In this document: piece after piece, positions 34,346-44,087 of the stretch
Layout of the letters: each line of letters starts with the position of its first letter
Numbering within the stretch: the stretch's first letter is position 1
Source of the DNA: Verrucomicrobiales bacterium
GTDB taxonomy: Bacteria; Verrucomicrobiota; Verrucomicrobiia; Verrucomicrobiales; DEV007
Length of the DNA stretch: 64,000 nucleotides
NCBI GenBank assembly: GCA_016795385.1
Contig: JAEUHI010000072.1
Span: 1-64,000, forward strand
Reading direction: 5' to 3'
Translations under genes and position numbers: made by a program
The notes under the pieces: model-generated
The model's database searches: none
The model's input: the letters and a program-made list of their open reading frames with translations, nothing else
What the model was told of the DNA's origin: nothing

Positions 34346-36040
34346 ATGGAACTGCTTCGGCGCATCTGGTCCCGGCCGGCCGGGGCTCTGGGGATCTTGT
34401 TTGTCTTTGCTCTTTTGTATTGGGGCGGCGAGCACCTCCGTCGCGAACTCTGGGCGCCCGACGAGGCACGATTCGCCTATGTCGCCAAGGAGATGCGCGA
34501 GGAAGGCCATTGGCTCGTGCCCCATCGCAACGGGGAATACTACGCGCACAAACCGCCGCTGATGTTCTGGTTGATCAATGCCTCGGCGAGCCTGCTTGCC
34601 GGAGGTGAGATCAACTCCTGGACGACCCGATTTCCCAGTCTGCTCGGTGCCGTGGCGTCCCTCTGGTCTGTCGTCATGCTCATGCGCCTCTGGAACCGGG
34701 GTCGCGACGATGCGGCGGCGGCCCTGATCTGCGCCGCCACCTACCTGGTCTACAAGGAAGGTGGCTGGGGCCAGATCGATATGCTCCTGTGCGGCCTGGA
34801 GATGCTGGCGCTCCTCGCCCTCTTTTCACAGGATGCGAAAGCGTCGTCCGGACGCGCCTTCCTCGCCTACCTTTGCATGGGACTGGCGGTGCTCGCGAAA
34901 GGGCCCGTCGGATTTCTCGTCCCCCTGCTCGCCTACCTCACCGCGAAGATCGCCGCCCGTGAAACCTCCGACCTGCGGCGATGGCATTGGGTTTGGGGTC
35001 CCTTCGTGGCGCTGGCCCTACCGGGAGTCTGGCTTGCCCTTGTCGCCCTGAATCATCCTCCCGCGGGATACCTCGACGAGCTCCTCTTTTCACAGAATAT
35101 CGACCGGGCCCAGGGCGAGTTCGGTCATCGCGAACCCTTCTACTACTTCCTCACCTACTTTCCTCTCGATGGTTTGCCGTGGGCAGTCCTGCTGCCGTTT
35201 GCCTGGATGGCGCTGGGAGAAAATGAAGAGGACCGCGCCCTGCGCCGACGACTGGCGGGATGGATGGTGCTCGTGATCGTGTTTTTCAGCCTCAGTCCCT
35301 CGAAACGCAATCTCTACATCCTTCTCGCTTACCCCGCCCTCGCGCTGTTCGTTGCCTCGGCGTGGAAAGGATTCCTGGAGACCACTCATCTGGCAAGGGT
35401 GCGGCGGGCGCTCTCGTGGTTTCCGCCGATTCTGGTCGGAGTTCTCCTCGTCATCGTCCTGGCATCACCCTTCCTTCCGGGGTTGGTCGAATCCGCTGGA
35501 TCAGGTGAAAAGGGATCAAACGACGTGCTGCTTGAAACACTCGAAACCCTGCGCTCCGTTCCCTTCCTGACAGCCGTGCCAGGACTCGTTGTCGCGCTCG
35601 TCTGCATGGTGGCTTCCCTTTTCCTGACAAAACCACATCCCCATGCTCCATGGCGCCTCGCATCGCTTTGGGCGATCCTCTTCGCCACCATCGGGGGCAC
35701 GCTCCTACCGCTCTTCAACGATCACAAAACACCGAAGGAACTGATCCCTCTGGCGGACTCGTTCATTCCTGAGGGAGGGCGTCTTTATTTTTACCGGCTG
35801 AACGGGGAAAACCTGGCCCTCTACACCGGACGACGCGGTCAGGTGCTGCACACGGCAGACGAGCTTGCAGAGGTGATGGGGAAAGTTCCCACCGGTCTGA
35901 TTGTCTTCGAAGAGCGGGTCTGGGAGGAGATGAAAGGAGGTCTGGGTGCCGGGGTCACCCCGCATCCTTTCCGCTTGGGAGGCAAACACCTCATCGCCGC
36001 TCACTGGGGCGGGGCATCGGAGGGGGCGATACCCAAGTAG
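34346..36040 (+). CDS. ArnT-like lipid-linked sugar glycosyltransferase
   Basis: A 564-residue inner-membrane glycosyltransferase (GT83/PMT superfamily) with about 11-12 membrane helices. The conserved first periplasmic loop P-D-E-A-R-F-A-Y-V-A-K-E-M with the catalytic Asp/Glu and the H-K-P-P-L-M-F-W-L block are typical of ArnT, which adds aminoarabinose to lipid A from an undecaprenyl carrier. The donor here is unknown. ATG at 34346; an earlier start would read through the end of the previous gene. It converges on the PAP2 gene with a 40-base overlap of 3' ends. Confidence 0.85.
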   Translation: MELLRRIWSRPAGALGILFVFALLYWGGEHLRRELWAPDEARFAYVAKEMREEGHWLVPHRNGEYYAHKPPLMFWLINASASLLAGGEINSWTTRFPSLLGAVASLWSVVMLMRLWNRGRDDAAAALICAATYLVYKEGGWGQIDMLLCGLEMLALLALFSQDAKASSGRAFLAYLCMGLAVLAKGPVGFLVPLLAYLTAKIAARETSDLRRWHWVWGPFVALALPGVWLALVALNHPPAGYLDELLFSQNIDRAQGEFGHREPFYYFLTYFPLDGLPWAVLLPFAWMALGENEEDRALRRRLAGWMVLVIVFFSLSPSKRNLYILLAYPALALFVASAWKGFLETTHLARVRRALSWFPPILVGVLLVIVLASPFLPGLVESAGSGEKGSNDVLLETLETLRSVPFLTAVPGLVVALVCMVASLFLTKPHPHAPWRLASLWAILFATIGGTLLPLFNDHKTPKELIPLADSFIPEGGRLYFYRLNGENLALYTGRRGQVLHTADELAEVMGKVPTGLIVFEERVWEEMKGGLGAGVTPHPFRLGGKHLIAAHWGGASEGAIPK

Positions 36041-36720
36041 GGCCACCGACCGCCTCCCGATGGGTCCAGCTTTCGAAAAAACCATGGCAGCACCCTCCCG
36101 ATGATCCAGATCGAAGCCAACCCGGAGACGATTCCGATCACGATGGAAGGCGGGATATCGCTTGGCCAATGGGCACCGCAGTAGATGCGCGACCATGCCA
36201 TCAGAAGACCGGCCATCCCGACGAAGATGCCGGCAAATCGTCGGAAGGCGAACGCGACCGTCGCCAAGGTAAAGAGATTCACCACGTGCCCGGAGGGAAA
36301 GGAGTTTCCGTGGGAGGCCTTCTCCTTGCCGGGATGGCAAACGACCAAGACAGGCGGTTCCATCATGTGAAGCCATTTCGGCTCCCCCGGTGCGAGACTC
36401 CGAACGATCGCGCCCTCCCTGACATCCCGGGGACGAAGCCGGCCGACCGCATGTTTCAAAGTGTGCGCGAAAAGCCCGTCTCCAATCACCAGTCCGACGG
36501 ACAAGACGAGAAGAAAGCGTCTGCCTGACATTCCTCCAAAAATCAAGAGATGGATCACCGCCGCGAAAAGCAGCGGCCTCCACAAATCGAGCGAAGATAA
36601 GACCGGCATCAGCCGATCGAGGACCGGATGCGCCCACGACTGATTGATCAAATCGAACAGGAACGCATCCATTTCCAAGAGCGTCCCGGCCGTCACGATG
36701 CCAAAGAGAAGTGGATTCAT
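36001..36720 (-). CDS. PAP2 superfamily membrane phosphatase
   Basis: A 239-residue membrane phosphatase of the lipid A/undecaprenyl-pyrophosphate type. The three PAP2 catalytic motifs are present: K-H-A-V-G-R-L-R-P, P-S-G-H and S-R-I-Y-C-G-A-H-W-P-S-D. About six membrane helices. Its ATG overlaps the stop of the RND pump gene by 4 bases (36717-36720), so it is likely the last gene of the metal-efflux operon, an unusual partner for it. Confidence 0.87.
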   Translation of the reverse strand: MNPLLFGIVTAGTLLEMDAFLFDLINQSWAHPVLDRLMPVLSSLDLWRPLLFAAVIHLLIFGGMSGRRFLLVLSVGLVIGDGLFAHTLKHAVGRLRPRDVREGAIVRSLAPGEPKWLHMMEPPVLVVCHPGKEKASHGNSFPSGHVVNLFTLATVAFAFRRFAGIFVGMAGLLMAWSRIYCGAHWPSDIPPSIVIGIVSGLASIWIIGRVLPWFFRKLDPSGGGRWPYLGIAPSDAPPQ

Positions 36721-39700
36721 GCCGGATATCGTTTTTCCATCCACTCCTCGATGCGGCGGTAGAGGGCGGGCAGGAGAAGCAGGGTGAGGGTGGTCGAGGT
36801 GATCGTGCCGCCCACGACGACGACGGCGAGGGGCTTCTGGATCTCCGATCCGGGACCCGATGCGAGCAGCAGCGGCACCAGTCCGAGGATCGCGAGCAGC
36901 GCGGTCATCAACACCGGGCGGACCCGGCGCTCCGCTCCATTGGTGACGGCTTCCATGACGGTGGCACCTTCCTCGCGAAGCTGGTTGAAGAAAGTGACCA
37001 TCACGACACCATTCATGATCGCGAGGCCGAGCAGGGCGATGAAGCCGACCGATGCGGGCACGGAGAGGTAGAAGCCGGCGAAGAAGAGGGCGAGGATGCC
37101 GCCGATGAGGGCGAAGGGAATATTGGCGAGGATCAGCAGAGCCTGTCGCACCGCCCCGAGGGTGGTGATGAGAATCATGAAGATCGCGAGCAGGGCGAAG
37201 GGCACGACGAATCCCAATTGTTTGCTGGCACGCGCCTGGTTCTCGAACTGCCCGGCGAGATCGAGGAAGTATCCCGGGGGCAGATCGATCTCCTTCTGGA
37301 TGCGCTGCTCGACTTCTTCGACGAATCCGACGACGTCGCGTCCCTCGACGTTCGATTGCAGGACGACCACGCGTTTTCCATCCGCCCGTTCGATCTGGGT
37401 GGGTCCGTCGACTTCGCGGATGTCGGTGATGTCGGCGAGGTAGATCCGATGACCCGTCGGTGTCGCGATCTGCAGCTTTCCGATGGCCTTGGCATCGGCG
37501 CGCGAGGCTTCGGGATAACGGACGAGCACGGGGATGCGGCGATTTCCCTCGACCACTTCGGTGACGACTTCGCCCGCCACGGCCCGTGCGATGAGATTGT
37601 TCACGGCCTCGACGCTGAGACCGAGACGACCGAGTTCGGCATGCCGCAGGTGGACTTCGAGATAAAGCTGCCCCGTGAGCGGGGTGCGCTGCACATCGAC
37701 GGCCCCGGGGATGGAGGAGATGAGCCCCTCGATCTCCCGCGCCTTCTGGTCCAGCACGCCGAGATCGTCGCCGGTGAGTTTGATGGCCACCGCGGAACTC
37801 ACGCCCGAAATCATCTCGGAGACCCGCATGTCGATGGGCTGGGTAAAGCCGTAGGCGACTCCGGGAAAACGCTCCATCACCTCGCGGATCTTTTCCTGGA
37901 GACCTTCGACGGTGGGGACCGTCCATTGGTCACGCGGCTTGGTGACGAGAAAGACATCGCTCTCGTTCAGGCCCATGGGATCGAGCCTCAGTTCATCCGA
38001 TCCGACCCGCGCGACGATGCCGGTGATCTCCGGGATCTTGAGCAACTCCTCTCCGATGCGCGTGTCGATCTCCATCGACTTTTCGAGCGAGATGGTCGGC
38101 AGCTTTTCGAACTGCACGACGATGGTGCCTTCGTCGAGGAAGGGCAGGAACTCCTTGCCGATCCGGAGGGCGAGAAATCCGCTGAGCACGAGCAGAGCCA
38201 CCGCAATAACGAGGGCCTTTTTCGTATTCGTCAGCACCCAGCCGAGCATGGGTTGGTAGAGGCGTTTCACGAAACGGATCGCAAAGTTGTCCCCGCCTCC
38301 GTGCGAATTCATCAAGAGGGAGGCGATCACTGGAATGACGGTGAGGCTGAGGACGAGGCTGACGAGCATCGAGATGGTGATCGTCAGGGCGAGAGGACGG
38401 AACAGTTTGCCCTCGATGCCGCTCAGGCTGAGAATGGGGGTCAGCGAGACGACGATGATGATCGCGCCGGCGACGATGGGCGCGGCCACTTCCTTCGCGG
38501 CATGGACGAGGGCGCGGGCACGGTTGGGATGGTCGCCGCGGTGCAACTGCGAGTGGATGTTTTCGACCATCACGACGGCGGAGTCGACCAGGATCCCGAT
38601 GGCGATGGCGATGCCACCGAGCGACATGAGGTTGGCGGTGAGATCGATCGACTTCATCACCACAAAGGTGCCGAGCACGGTCAGCGGCAGCACGACCCCG
38701 ACGGTGATGGCGCTGCGGAGATTGCCGAGGAAGAGAATGAGCACGACGAGGACAAGCACGACGGCCTCGATCAAGGCGTTCCGCACGGTATCGACCGCGG
38801 TGGTGATCAGTTCCGCCCGGTCGTAGAAGGGGACGATGCTCACGCCTTCGGGCAGCGCCGCCTTCACCGCCTCGAGTGCTTCCTTCACGCCCTCGACGGT
38901 CTTCCGTCCATTCGCTCCGCGACGATTCAGGACGAGGCCTTCGACGACCTCGCCCTTTCCGTTCCCGGTGACTCCTCCGTAGCGGGTCAAGGCACCGAGC
39001 GCGACCTTCGCGACATCGCGCACGAGGACGGGCTGGCCTTGGCGCGTCGCGACCGGCACCATCCCGATTTCCTCCAAGCTGGTGAGCTGGCCGACCGTGT
39101 TCACGAGGAGGACCTCGTCATTGCGCACCACGCGATCTCCGCCCGCATTGCGGTTGTTCGCGGCGAGCGCGTTGCAGACGTCGTCGATCGTGAGATCGAA
39201 GGCGATGAGCGCCCCGGGATTGGGCTGCACCTGATAGGATCGCACTTCACCGCCGAGCGCGTTGACGTCGGCGACTCCATCGACGGACAGGAGACGCGGA
39301 CGGATGATCCAGTCGAGGATGCTCCGCAGCTCCATGTTCGAATAGCCCTCGCCTTCGACGAGGAACATGTAGACATCCGAGAGCGGCATCGTGATCGGCG
39401 CGAGACCTCCCTCGACTCCCTCGGGCAATTCCGAGAGCACCTGGTTGATCCGCTCCGAGACCTGTTGTCGCGCCCAATACATGTCGGTGCCGTCGGAGAA
39501 GTCGATCGTGATGACGGAGAGCGCGTATTTCGTCATCGACCGCAGCACGGTTTGGCGCGGGATGCCGCGGACCTGCGTCTCGAGCGGATAGGTGACGCGT
39601 TGCTCCACTTCTCCGGGGGTCATGCCCGGGGCTTTCACGATCACCTGCACCTGGGTGTTGGAGATGTCTGGAAAGGCGTCGATCGGCAGATCGCGGAAGG

Positions 39701-39788
39701 CGCGGAATCCGACTCCGGCGAGGACCAGGGTCAGGACGATGAAAAGGAGGCGCTGCGAGAGCGCGAATTGGATGAGGTTTCCGATCAT
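36717..39788 (-). CDS. Heavy-metal RND efflux pump, CzcA/CusA family
   Basis: A 1023-residue RND proton antiporter of the heavy-metal efflux type, trimeric in the inner membrane. It starts with the usual L-S-Q-R-L-L helix and D-I-S-N-T-Q-V-Q-V-I block. In transmembrane helix 4 the relay reads A-I-A-I-G-I-L-V-D-S-A-V-V-M-V-E-N. D402 is present, but the first Asp of the Zn/Co/Ni type (D-F-G) is replaced by Ala396, as in the Cu/Ag pump CusA. It follows adaptor and outer-membrane genes in the order czcC-czcB-czcA. Substrate probably a heavy metal; which one is uncertain. Confidence 0.9.
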   Translation of the reverse strand: MIGNLIQFALSQRLLFIVLTLVLAGVGFRAFRDLPIDAFPDISNTQVQVIVKAPGMTPGEVEQRVTYPLETQVRGIPRQTVLRSMTKYALSVITIDFSDGTDMYWARQQVSERINQVLSELPEGVEGGLAPITMPLSDVYMFLVEGEGYSNMELRSILDWIIRPRLLSVDGVADVNALGGEVRSYQVQPNPGALIAFDLTIDDVCNALAANNRNAGGDRVVRNDEVLLVNTVGQLTSLEEIGMVPVATRQGQPVLVRDVAKVALGALTRYGGVTGNGKGEVVEGLVLNRRGANGRKTVEGVKEALEAVKAALPEGVSIVPFYDRAELITTAVDTVRNALIEAVVLVLVVLILFLGNLRSAITVGVVLPLTVLGTFVVMKSIDLTANLMSLGGIAIAIGILVDSAVVMVENIHSQLHRGDHPNRARALVHAAKEVAAPIVAGAIIIVVSLTPILSLSGIEGKLFRPLALTITISMLVSLVLSLTVIPVIASLLMNSHGGGDNFAIRFVKRLYQPMLGWVLTNTKKALVIAVALLVLSGFLALRIGKEFLPFLDEGTIVVQFEKLPTISLEKSMEIDTRIGEELLKIPEITGIVARVGSDELRLDPMGLNESDVFLVTKPRDQWTVPTVEGLQEKIREVMERFPGVAYGFTQPIDMRVSEMISGVSSAVAIKLTGDDLGVLDQKAREIEGLISSIPGAVDVQRTPLTGQLYLEVHLRHAELGRLGLSVEAVNNLIARAVAGEVVTEVVEGNRRIPVLVRYPEASRADAKAIGKLQIATPTGHRIYLADITDIREVDGPTQIERADGKRVVVLQSNVEGRDVVGFVEEVEQRIQKEIDLPPGYFLDLAGQFENQARASKQLGFVVPFALLAIFMILITTLGAVRQALLILANIPFALIGGILALFFAGFYLSVPASVGFIALLGLAIMNGVVMVTFFNQLREEGATVMEAVTNGAERRVRPVLMTALLAILGLVPLLLASGPGSEIQKPLAVVVVGGTITSTTLTLLLLPALYRRIEEWMEKRYPA

Positions 39789-39801
39789 GGCGGCAGTGGG
39801 T

Positions 39802-40938
39802 TTATTCCTTGGTCATTTCGAGATGACCCTTGAGCTGGGCCGCGTTGGTGCCGACCACCGTCTGGCCGGCCTCGAGTCCCCCGACGACGGGAGTGACGGT
39901 GCCGTCGCCCTCTCCGGTCTGGACGGCGACGGGACGAAAGGTGGTCTCGCCTTCGCGCACGAAGACCGCCTTGCCTCCATTGAGGTCGACCAGGGCCGAG
40001 GAGGGAACCGAAAGCACGGGATCGCCCGTGCCGGCCTCGACCGAGACGGTCACGGGAGTGCCCGGACGCCAATCGCGCCGGGGATTCGCGAGCACCGCGC
40101 GCACCAGCACGGTCCGCGTCGCATCATCGGCGAGCGGTGCGACGTAGATGATTTTTCCTTCGCCGCCGAGCGCGGGATTGACGCTCGAGGTCACGGTGGC
40201 GGGGGCACCCACCACGAGAACGGAGGCATCGCGGAGCGACACATGGAAATCAACCCAGAGATCCGTGAGATCGGCGATGGTGTAGAGCGACTCCGCCGGT
40301 TCGACCGAAGCTCCGCGAATCACCGACTTTGCGATCACCTCGCCCGCCTCGGGAGCGGTCACTTTCAAGGTCGTGTAGTTCCCGGCACCGACGTTGGTCA
40401 GGTATTGATGGATGCTGGCCTCGTTGAAATCGAGCAGCTTCAGGGGCTGGAGAGCACGGGCATGCGCGGCGACGGACTTCTGGAATTCGAGCTCGCGCAT
40501 CTGCAGGTTTTCCTTTGAACTCAGATTCCGGTCGAAGAGCTGCTTCTCCTGATCGAGCGCCGTATGGGCGAAGGTCATGGCCTGTTCGGCGTCGACGTAG
40601 ACGGTGATCCATTCGGCGAGGTCGGCACTCTGGAGCGTGAAGAGCGGATCGCCCTTGGCCACGACCGATCCGAGCGACTGATGATCCTCGGCGATCAAGC
40701 CCGCGATGCGCGGCACGACTTCGACGACGCGTCCCTCATCGAAACGCACGCCTCCCGTGGCATCGATCCGTTTCGCCACCGGCCTGGGCTCGACCTTCGC
40801 GAAGGTGAGCCGCAGATTGGCGATGGCCTCGGCCGGGAGATCGAATGGCTCCTGCGCTTTCAGCAAGGGAATCGAAAGGAAGAAGAAGACCAGAGAGAGG
40901 ACCGGTCTCGAAGCAGGTGAATGAAAAGGGGAGATCAT
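39802..40938 (-). CDS. Periplasmic adaptor of the metal RND pump (CzcB-like)
   Basis: A 378-residue membrane-fusion protein. Signal peptide at 1-28, then lipoyl halves (P-R-I-A-G-L-I and L-K-V-T-A-P-E-A-G-E-V) framing an alpha-helical hairpin (about 125-190), a beta-barrel domain and a membrane-proximal domain (P-S-S-A-L-V). It bridges the RND pump to the TolC-like channel. It lacks an obvious metal-binding His/Met cluster. 13 bases before the pump gene. Confidence 0.88.
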   Translation of the reverse strand: MISPFHSPASRPVLSLVFFFLSIPLLKAQEPFDLPAEAIANLRLTFAKVEPRPVAKRIDATGGVRFDEGRVVEVVPRIAGLIAEDHQSLGSVVAKGDPLFTLQSADLAEWITVYVDAEQAMTFAHTALDQEKQLFDRNLSSKENLQMRELEFQKSVAAHARALQPLKLLDFNEASIHQYLTNVGAGNYTTLKVTAPEAGEVIAKSVIRGASVEPAESLYTIADLTDLWVDFHVSLRDASVLVVGAPATVTSSVNPALGGEGKIIYVAPLADDATRTVLVRAVLANPRRDWRPGTPVTVSVEAGTGDPVLSVPSSALVDLNGGKAVFVREGETTFRPVAVQTGEGDGTVTPVVGGLEAGQTVVGTNAAQLKGHLEMTKE

Positions 40939-40963
40939 GATGGTGTGATTCGATGGAAAAATT

Positions 40964-42199
40964 TCAAAGTGATTTGCCGGTGAGCGCCTCCACCTCGATG
41001 CGGGCTTCGTGGTAGGTGGAAAGCGCCTCGATTTTCCGGGCGCGCACGCCCGTCAGCGTGCGCCTCGCCTCGAGGAGATCGAGGTAGCCGATGCGTCCGA
41101 GCCGGTAACCCTCGGCAACGTTCTCCTGTTGTTTCGCCGCCTGGGAAAGCATCTCGCCGGCGATCAGGGCGTAGGAAGCCCGGGCGAATTCGAGTTTTGT
41201 CAGGGCTTCGCCCAGCGCCGCGACGAGCTGCTGCCGGGTCTGCTCCACGAGCGCCTCGTTGCGCGAGATTTCGGCCTCCGCCTCCGCGATTCCCCCCTCG
41301 TTCCGGTTCCACAAAGGCAGCGGCAGGGAAAAGTTCAGGACCACGGCGTTGTCATCGACCGTGGTATCGCGTCGCCAGGCGAGGCCGAGATTGAGATCGG
41401 GCTGGCGGAGTTTTTCCTGCAGCACGCGCTCGCGTTTGGCCGTGTCGATCCCCGAGCGAGCCAGTGCCATCACGGGATGACCCTCGAGCGAGTCTTTGAG
41501 CGCTTCGACCGTGGGGACGGACTCCGCCGGTTCGGTGAGGCGGCCCGCTACCTCGGTGAAATCCGGCTTCGCCTCCCGCCACATCGAGGCGAGCTGCTGA
41601 TGAGCCAGGGCGGTGCGGCTGCGGGCGTTCTCGACGAGCAGTTCCGCTTCCTTCAGACCCAGTTCGCTCTGTACCACATCGAGGGCGGAGCCGCGACCGC
41701 CTTCCTGGAGCCCCTTCACGGACCGAACGGTTTCGAGCGCGATCTTGCGGTTTTGCTCCTCGCTCGCTTCGGCCTCCTGCGCGGCGAGCGCCTGGACGAA
41801 ACGGCGCGCCGTGTCCGCGATGATCTCCCTGCGGGCCGATTCGAAGCGGAGATCCTCAGCCTCGCGCGCCGACTTCGCCACCTCTCCGCGGAAACGACGT
41901 TTGCCGCCGAGTTCGATGAGTTGGCTGACGCCGAGATTGTAAATGGCGCTGTCGAAGCCCTCGTAAACGCCCGAACCGAGGACGTCCTCCGTCTCGAATT
42001 CCAACTCGGGATTCGGCCGCGTCAGTGCGGTGATGATTTTGGCATCGGCGAGCCTCTTTTCGGCATCATAGACCTGCAGGGAGGGATGCTTTTCGAGCGC
42101 ACGGGCCGTGGCCTCGGCGAGGGAGAGGGACTCGCCGGCACCCAGAGGCGGCACGGCAAGCAATAGTGCAATAGTGATAATGTTAGAGTGAAATTTCAT
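40964..42199 (-). CDS. TolC-family outer-membrane channel (CzcC-like)
   Basis: A 411-residue outer-membrane efflux protein with signal peptide 1-22 and two repeats of the OEP fold (long coiled-coil helices, A-Q-T/E-rich). The block R-P-N-P-E-L-E-F-E-T-E is typical of CzcC. The ATG at 42199 starts the signal peptide. First confirmed gene of the czcCBA-PAP2 unit; 25 bases before the adaptor gene. Confidence 0.88.
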   Translation of the reverse strand: MKFHSNIITIALLLAVPPLGAGESLSLAEATARALEKHPSLQVYDAEKRLADAKIITALTRPNPELEFETEDVLGSGVYEGFDSAIYNLGVSQLIELGGKRRFRGEVAKSAREAEDLRFESARREIIADTARRFVQALAAQEAEASEEQNRKIALETVRSVKGLQEGGRGSALDVVQSELGLKEAELLVENARSRTALAHQQLASMWREAKPDFTEVAGRLTEPAESVPTVEALKDSLEGHPVMALARSGIDTAKRERVLQEKLRQPDLNLGLAWRRDTTVDDNAVVLNFSLPLPLWNRNEGGIAEAEAEISRNEALVEQTRQQLVAALGEALTKLEFARASYALIAGEMLSQAAKQQENVAEGYRLGRIGYLDLLEARRTLTGVRARKIEALSTYHEARIEVEALTGKSL

Positions 42200-42394
42200 G
42201 GAAAGTGTTGACTGACTGAACAAGAGAAGCGGGACCCGGCGATTACGGCAGGCGCATGACGGCGCGCTCGGCAATCCCTCCATTCGTCCACCCGGCGGCG
42301 AAGAGAGACGTCTCCTCGTCCACGCGAACCGAGCGGCTCGGTTCCATCCGGGAAGCACCATGGACGGGTCGTCAGACGCGACGCCCGTTCCGAT

Positions 42395-42772
42395 TCAGAT
42401 CAAAAACACTCCGGTGAAATTCCGAAGGCGATTCCACTCGAACCTGCCGATGACAGGCGGGGCCCGGCCCTGATAGAGATCCTCTTTTGAAATCCCTGGC
42501 GGAACCGCGGTCAAGCTGGCAACGGTGCCGACGATGGTTGTGAAAGCCTCGACCTCGCATGCCGGTTGCGGGACGAGGTCGAGAATCTTTCCAGAGACCT
42601 CATGGCAGTGACAGGGCTGGCCGGATGAGAGGCTGGCAATCACCGTCTGTTGACCCGCCTCCACCATCGCCGCAGGAGCAAGACCCAAGACGCCGAGGAT
42701 TTGGCACAGGCATCCCGGGAGGATCGTATAGATCCCCAGATAAACCGCGAAGATGACCCCGGCTCGTTTCAC
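42395..42772 (-). CDS. Small exported protein with a Cys-His-Cys-His motif upstream of the metal-efflux operon
   Basis: A protein of about 125 residues if the GTG at 42772 is used, which gives a signal-peptide-like start (V-K-R-A-G-V-I-F-A-V-Y-L). It carries P-C-H-C-H-E at about 60-65. An ATG at 42859 in the same frame is an alternative but gives an unlikely charged N-terminus. Position just upstream of a heavy-metal efflux operon, together with the Cys/His motif, suggests metal binding or sensing. No known family recognised. Confidence 0.45.
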   Translation of the reverse strand: MKRAGVIFAVYLGIYTILPGCLCQILGVLGLAPAAMVEAGQQTVIASLSSGQPCHCHEVSGKILDLVPQPACEVEAFTTIVGTVASLTAVPPGISKEDLYQGRAPPVIGRFEWNRLRNFTGVFLI

Positions 42773-42996
42773 ACGCGAAAACAATCGCCGGATATTCCGC
42801 TCCGCAATCCGACATTTCTCCGCAATGACGTGTAACTCTGACGAAGCCACAAAACCCATCCCGGCACTTCGGACAGAGACCCAGTCGCAACAGCGAAAAA
42901 ACTCGTTCGCGCCTTCGTTGCCAAGGCATTTTGAACGTTCTAGCCTTCGGTGACCGGGATTCCGGGACCTCCTCCTTCAAGTTGAAAATCACCCCC

Positions 42997-44064
42997 ATGT
43001 CCGTCTTCCTCCACAGTCTCGAAACCTTGGTCCCCGATCCCTCGCATTCCCAAGATGATCTTTCCCGTCAACTCCAGGAGCGCTTCACGGATCCGCGGAT
43101 CCGGCGGCTCGTCGGACAGGCCTTCAAACTCTCGGGGATCGAACGGCGCCACATGGTCGTGGAGGGATTCTTTGATTGTCCTCCCTATGATTCGGATGGC
43201 CAGGCGACCACCGCGGACCGGAACGCCGTCTACGGCGTCGAATCCCGCAAGCTGGCGACGGCGCTCGGGGAGAAGATCCTCTCCCAACCCGGCGCTCCGG
43301 CCCGGGAATCGATCACGCATCTCGTCTTCGCGACGTGCACGGGATTCGTGAATCCGGGTCCGGATTACCATCTCGTCCGGGACCTCGGTTTGCGCGAATC
43401 GGTGCAGCGCTACACCCTGGGATTCATGGGGTGCTATGCCGCGATCCCCGGACTGAAGTTCGCCACGCAAGTCTGCCAGGCCGATCCGGGTGCGGTGGTT
43501 CTGGTCGTCGCGCTCGAGCTCTGTAGCCTGCACATGCAGATCGACGATTCTCCGGATACCATCCTCGGCAACACCGTCTTCGCCGACGGCGCGGCCGCCG
43601 CGATTGTTTGCTCCTCCCCGAACCCTGACAAACCCACCTATCGGATCGACGGCTTCCATGGCGGCACCCTGCCGGAAGGGGAATCCTCGATGGCGTGGTC
43701 GATCGGAAACCGCGGCTTCGACCTCGTCCTGTCGAGCTACGTGCCGAAGGTGATCGGAGCGGAGATCGCCTCGATGCTCGACCGCATCGGGGTGCAACGC
43801 GAGGGAATCGACCGTTACGCCGTCCATCCCGGCGGAAAATCCATCCTCGACCGCGTCATCACCGCTCTCGGTCTGAGTGAAGACGCCCTTGATGCCTCGC
43901 GCGACGTCCTTCGCCAGTTCGGCAACATGAGCAGCGCGACCATCCTTTTTGTTCTCAAGGAGATGCTCGGACGGGCGCGCTCCGGGGAACGCGTCCTCGG
44001 ATTGGCTTTCGGACCGGGACTGACCATCGAAACCGTCGTCCTCACTCTCGTAGCCGCCACCTGA
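42997..44064 (+). CDS. Type III polyketide synthase (chalcone/alkylresorcinol synthase family)
   Basis: A 355-residue ketosynthase homodimer-type enzyme that extends an acyl-CoA starter with malonyl-CoA and cyclises the chain. The catalytic triad is complete: C146 (G-F-M-G-C-Y-A-A), H277 (Y-A-V-H-P-G-G-K) and N310 (F-G-N-M-S-S-A-T). The A-T-C-T-G-F-V-N-P-G block is also present. The G-C-Y-A-A and T-C-T-G-F pattern is closer to bacterial alkylresorcinol/alkylpyrone synthases than to THN synthases. It converges tail-to-tail on the YceI gene (23 bases apart), next to methyltransferase, oxidoreductase and exporter genes, so it looks like the core of a lipid biosynthetic cluster. Confidence 0.92.
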   Translation: MSVFLHSLETLVPDPSHSQDDLSRQLQERFTDPRIRRLVGQAFKLSGIERRHMVVEGFFDCPPYDSDGQATTADRNAVYGVESRKLATALGEKILSQPGAPARESITHLVFATCTGFVNPGPDYHLVRDLGLRESVQRYTLGFMGCYAAIPGLKFATQVCQADPGAVVLVVALELCSLHMQIDDSPDTILGNTVFADGAAAAIVCSSPNPDKPTYRIDGFHGGTLPEGESSMAWSIGNRGFDLVLSSYVPKVIGAEIASMLDRIGVQREGIDRYAVHPGGKSILDRVITALGLSEDALDASRDVLRQFGNMSSATILFVLKEMLGRARSGERVLGLAFGPGLTIETVVLTLVAAT

Positions 44065-44087
44065 ACGGCCGCGGAGACGCCTTGGTT

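Noticed and set aside
36711..39833. A 1040-codon open frame on the plus strand opposite the RND pump gene
   Set aside because: It is antisense to a gene with full CzcA/CusA similarity; its His/Asp/Glu/Gly-rich protein is the typical product of reading a GC-rich gene backwards.
42600..42998. An antisense frame with a C-P-K-C...H-C...D-C-G zinc-ribbon-like stretch upstream of the polyketide synthase
   Set aside because: The cysteine spacing (C-x5-C) does not match a clean zinc ribbon, the frame overlaps both the polyketide synthase start and the small CHCH protein, and it ends in low-complexity Gly/Ser. Possibly a decayed gene, but not supported.
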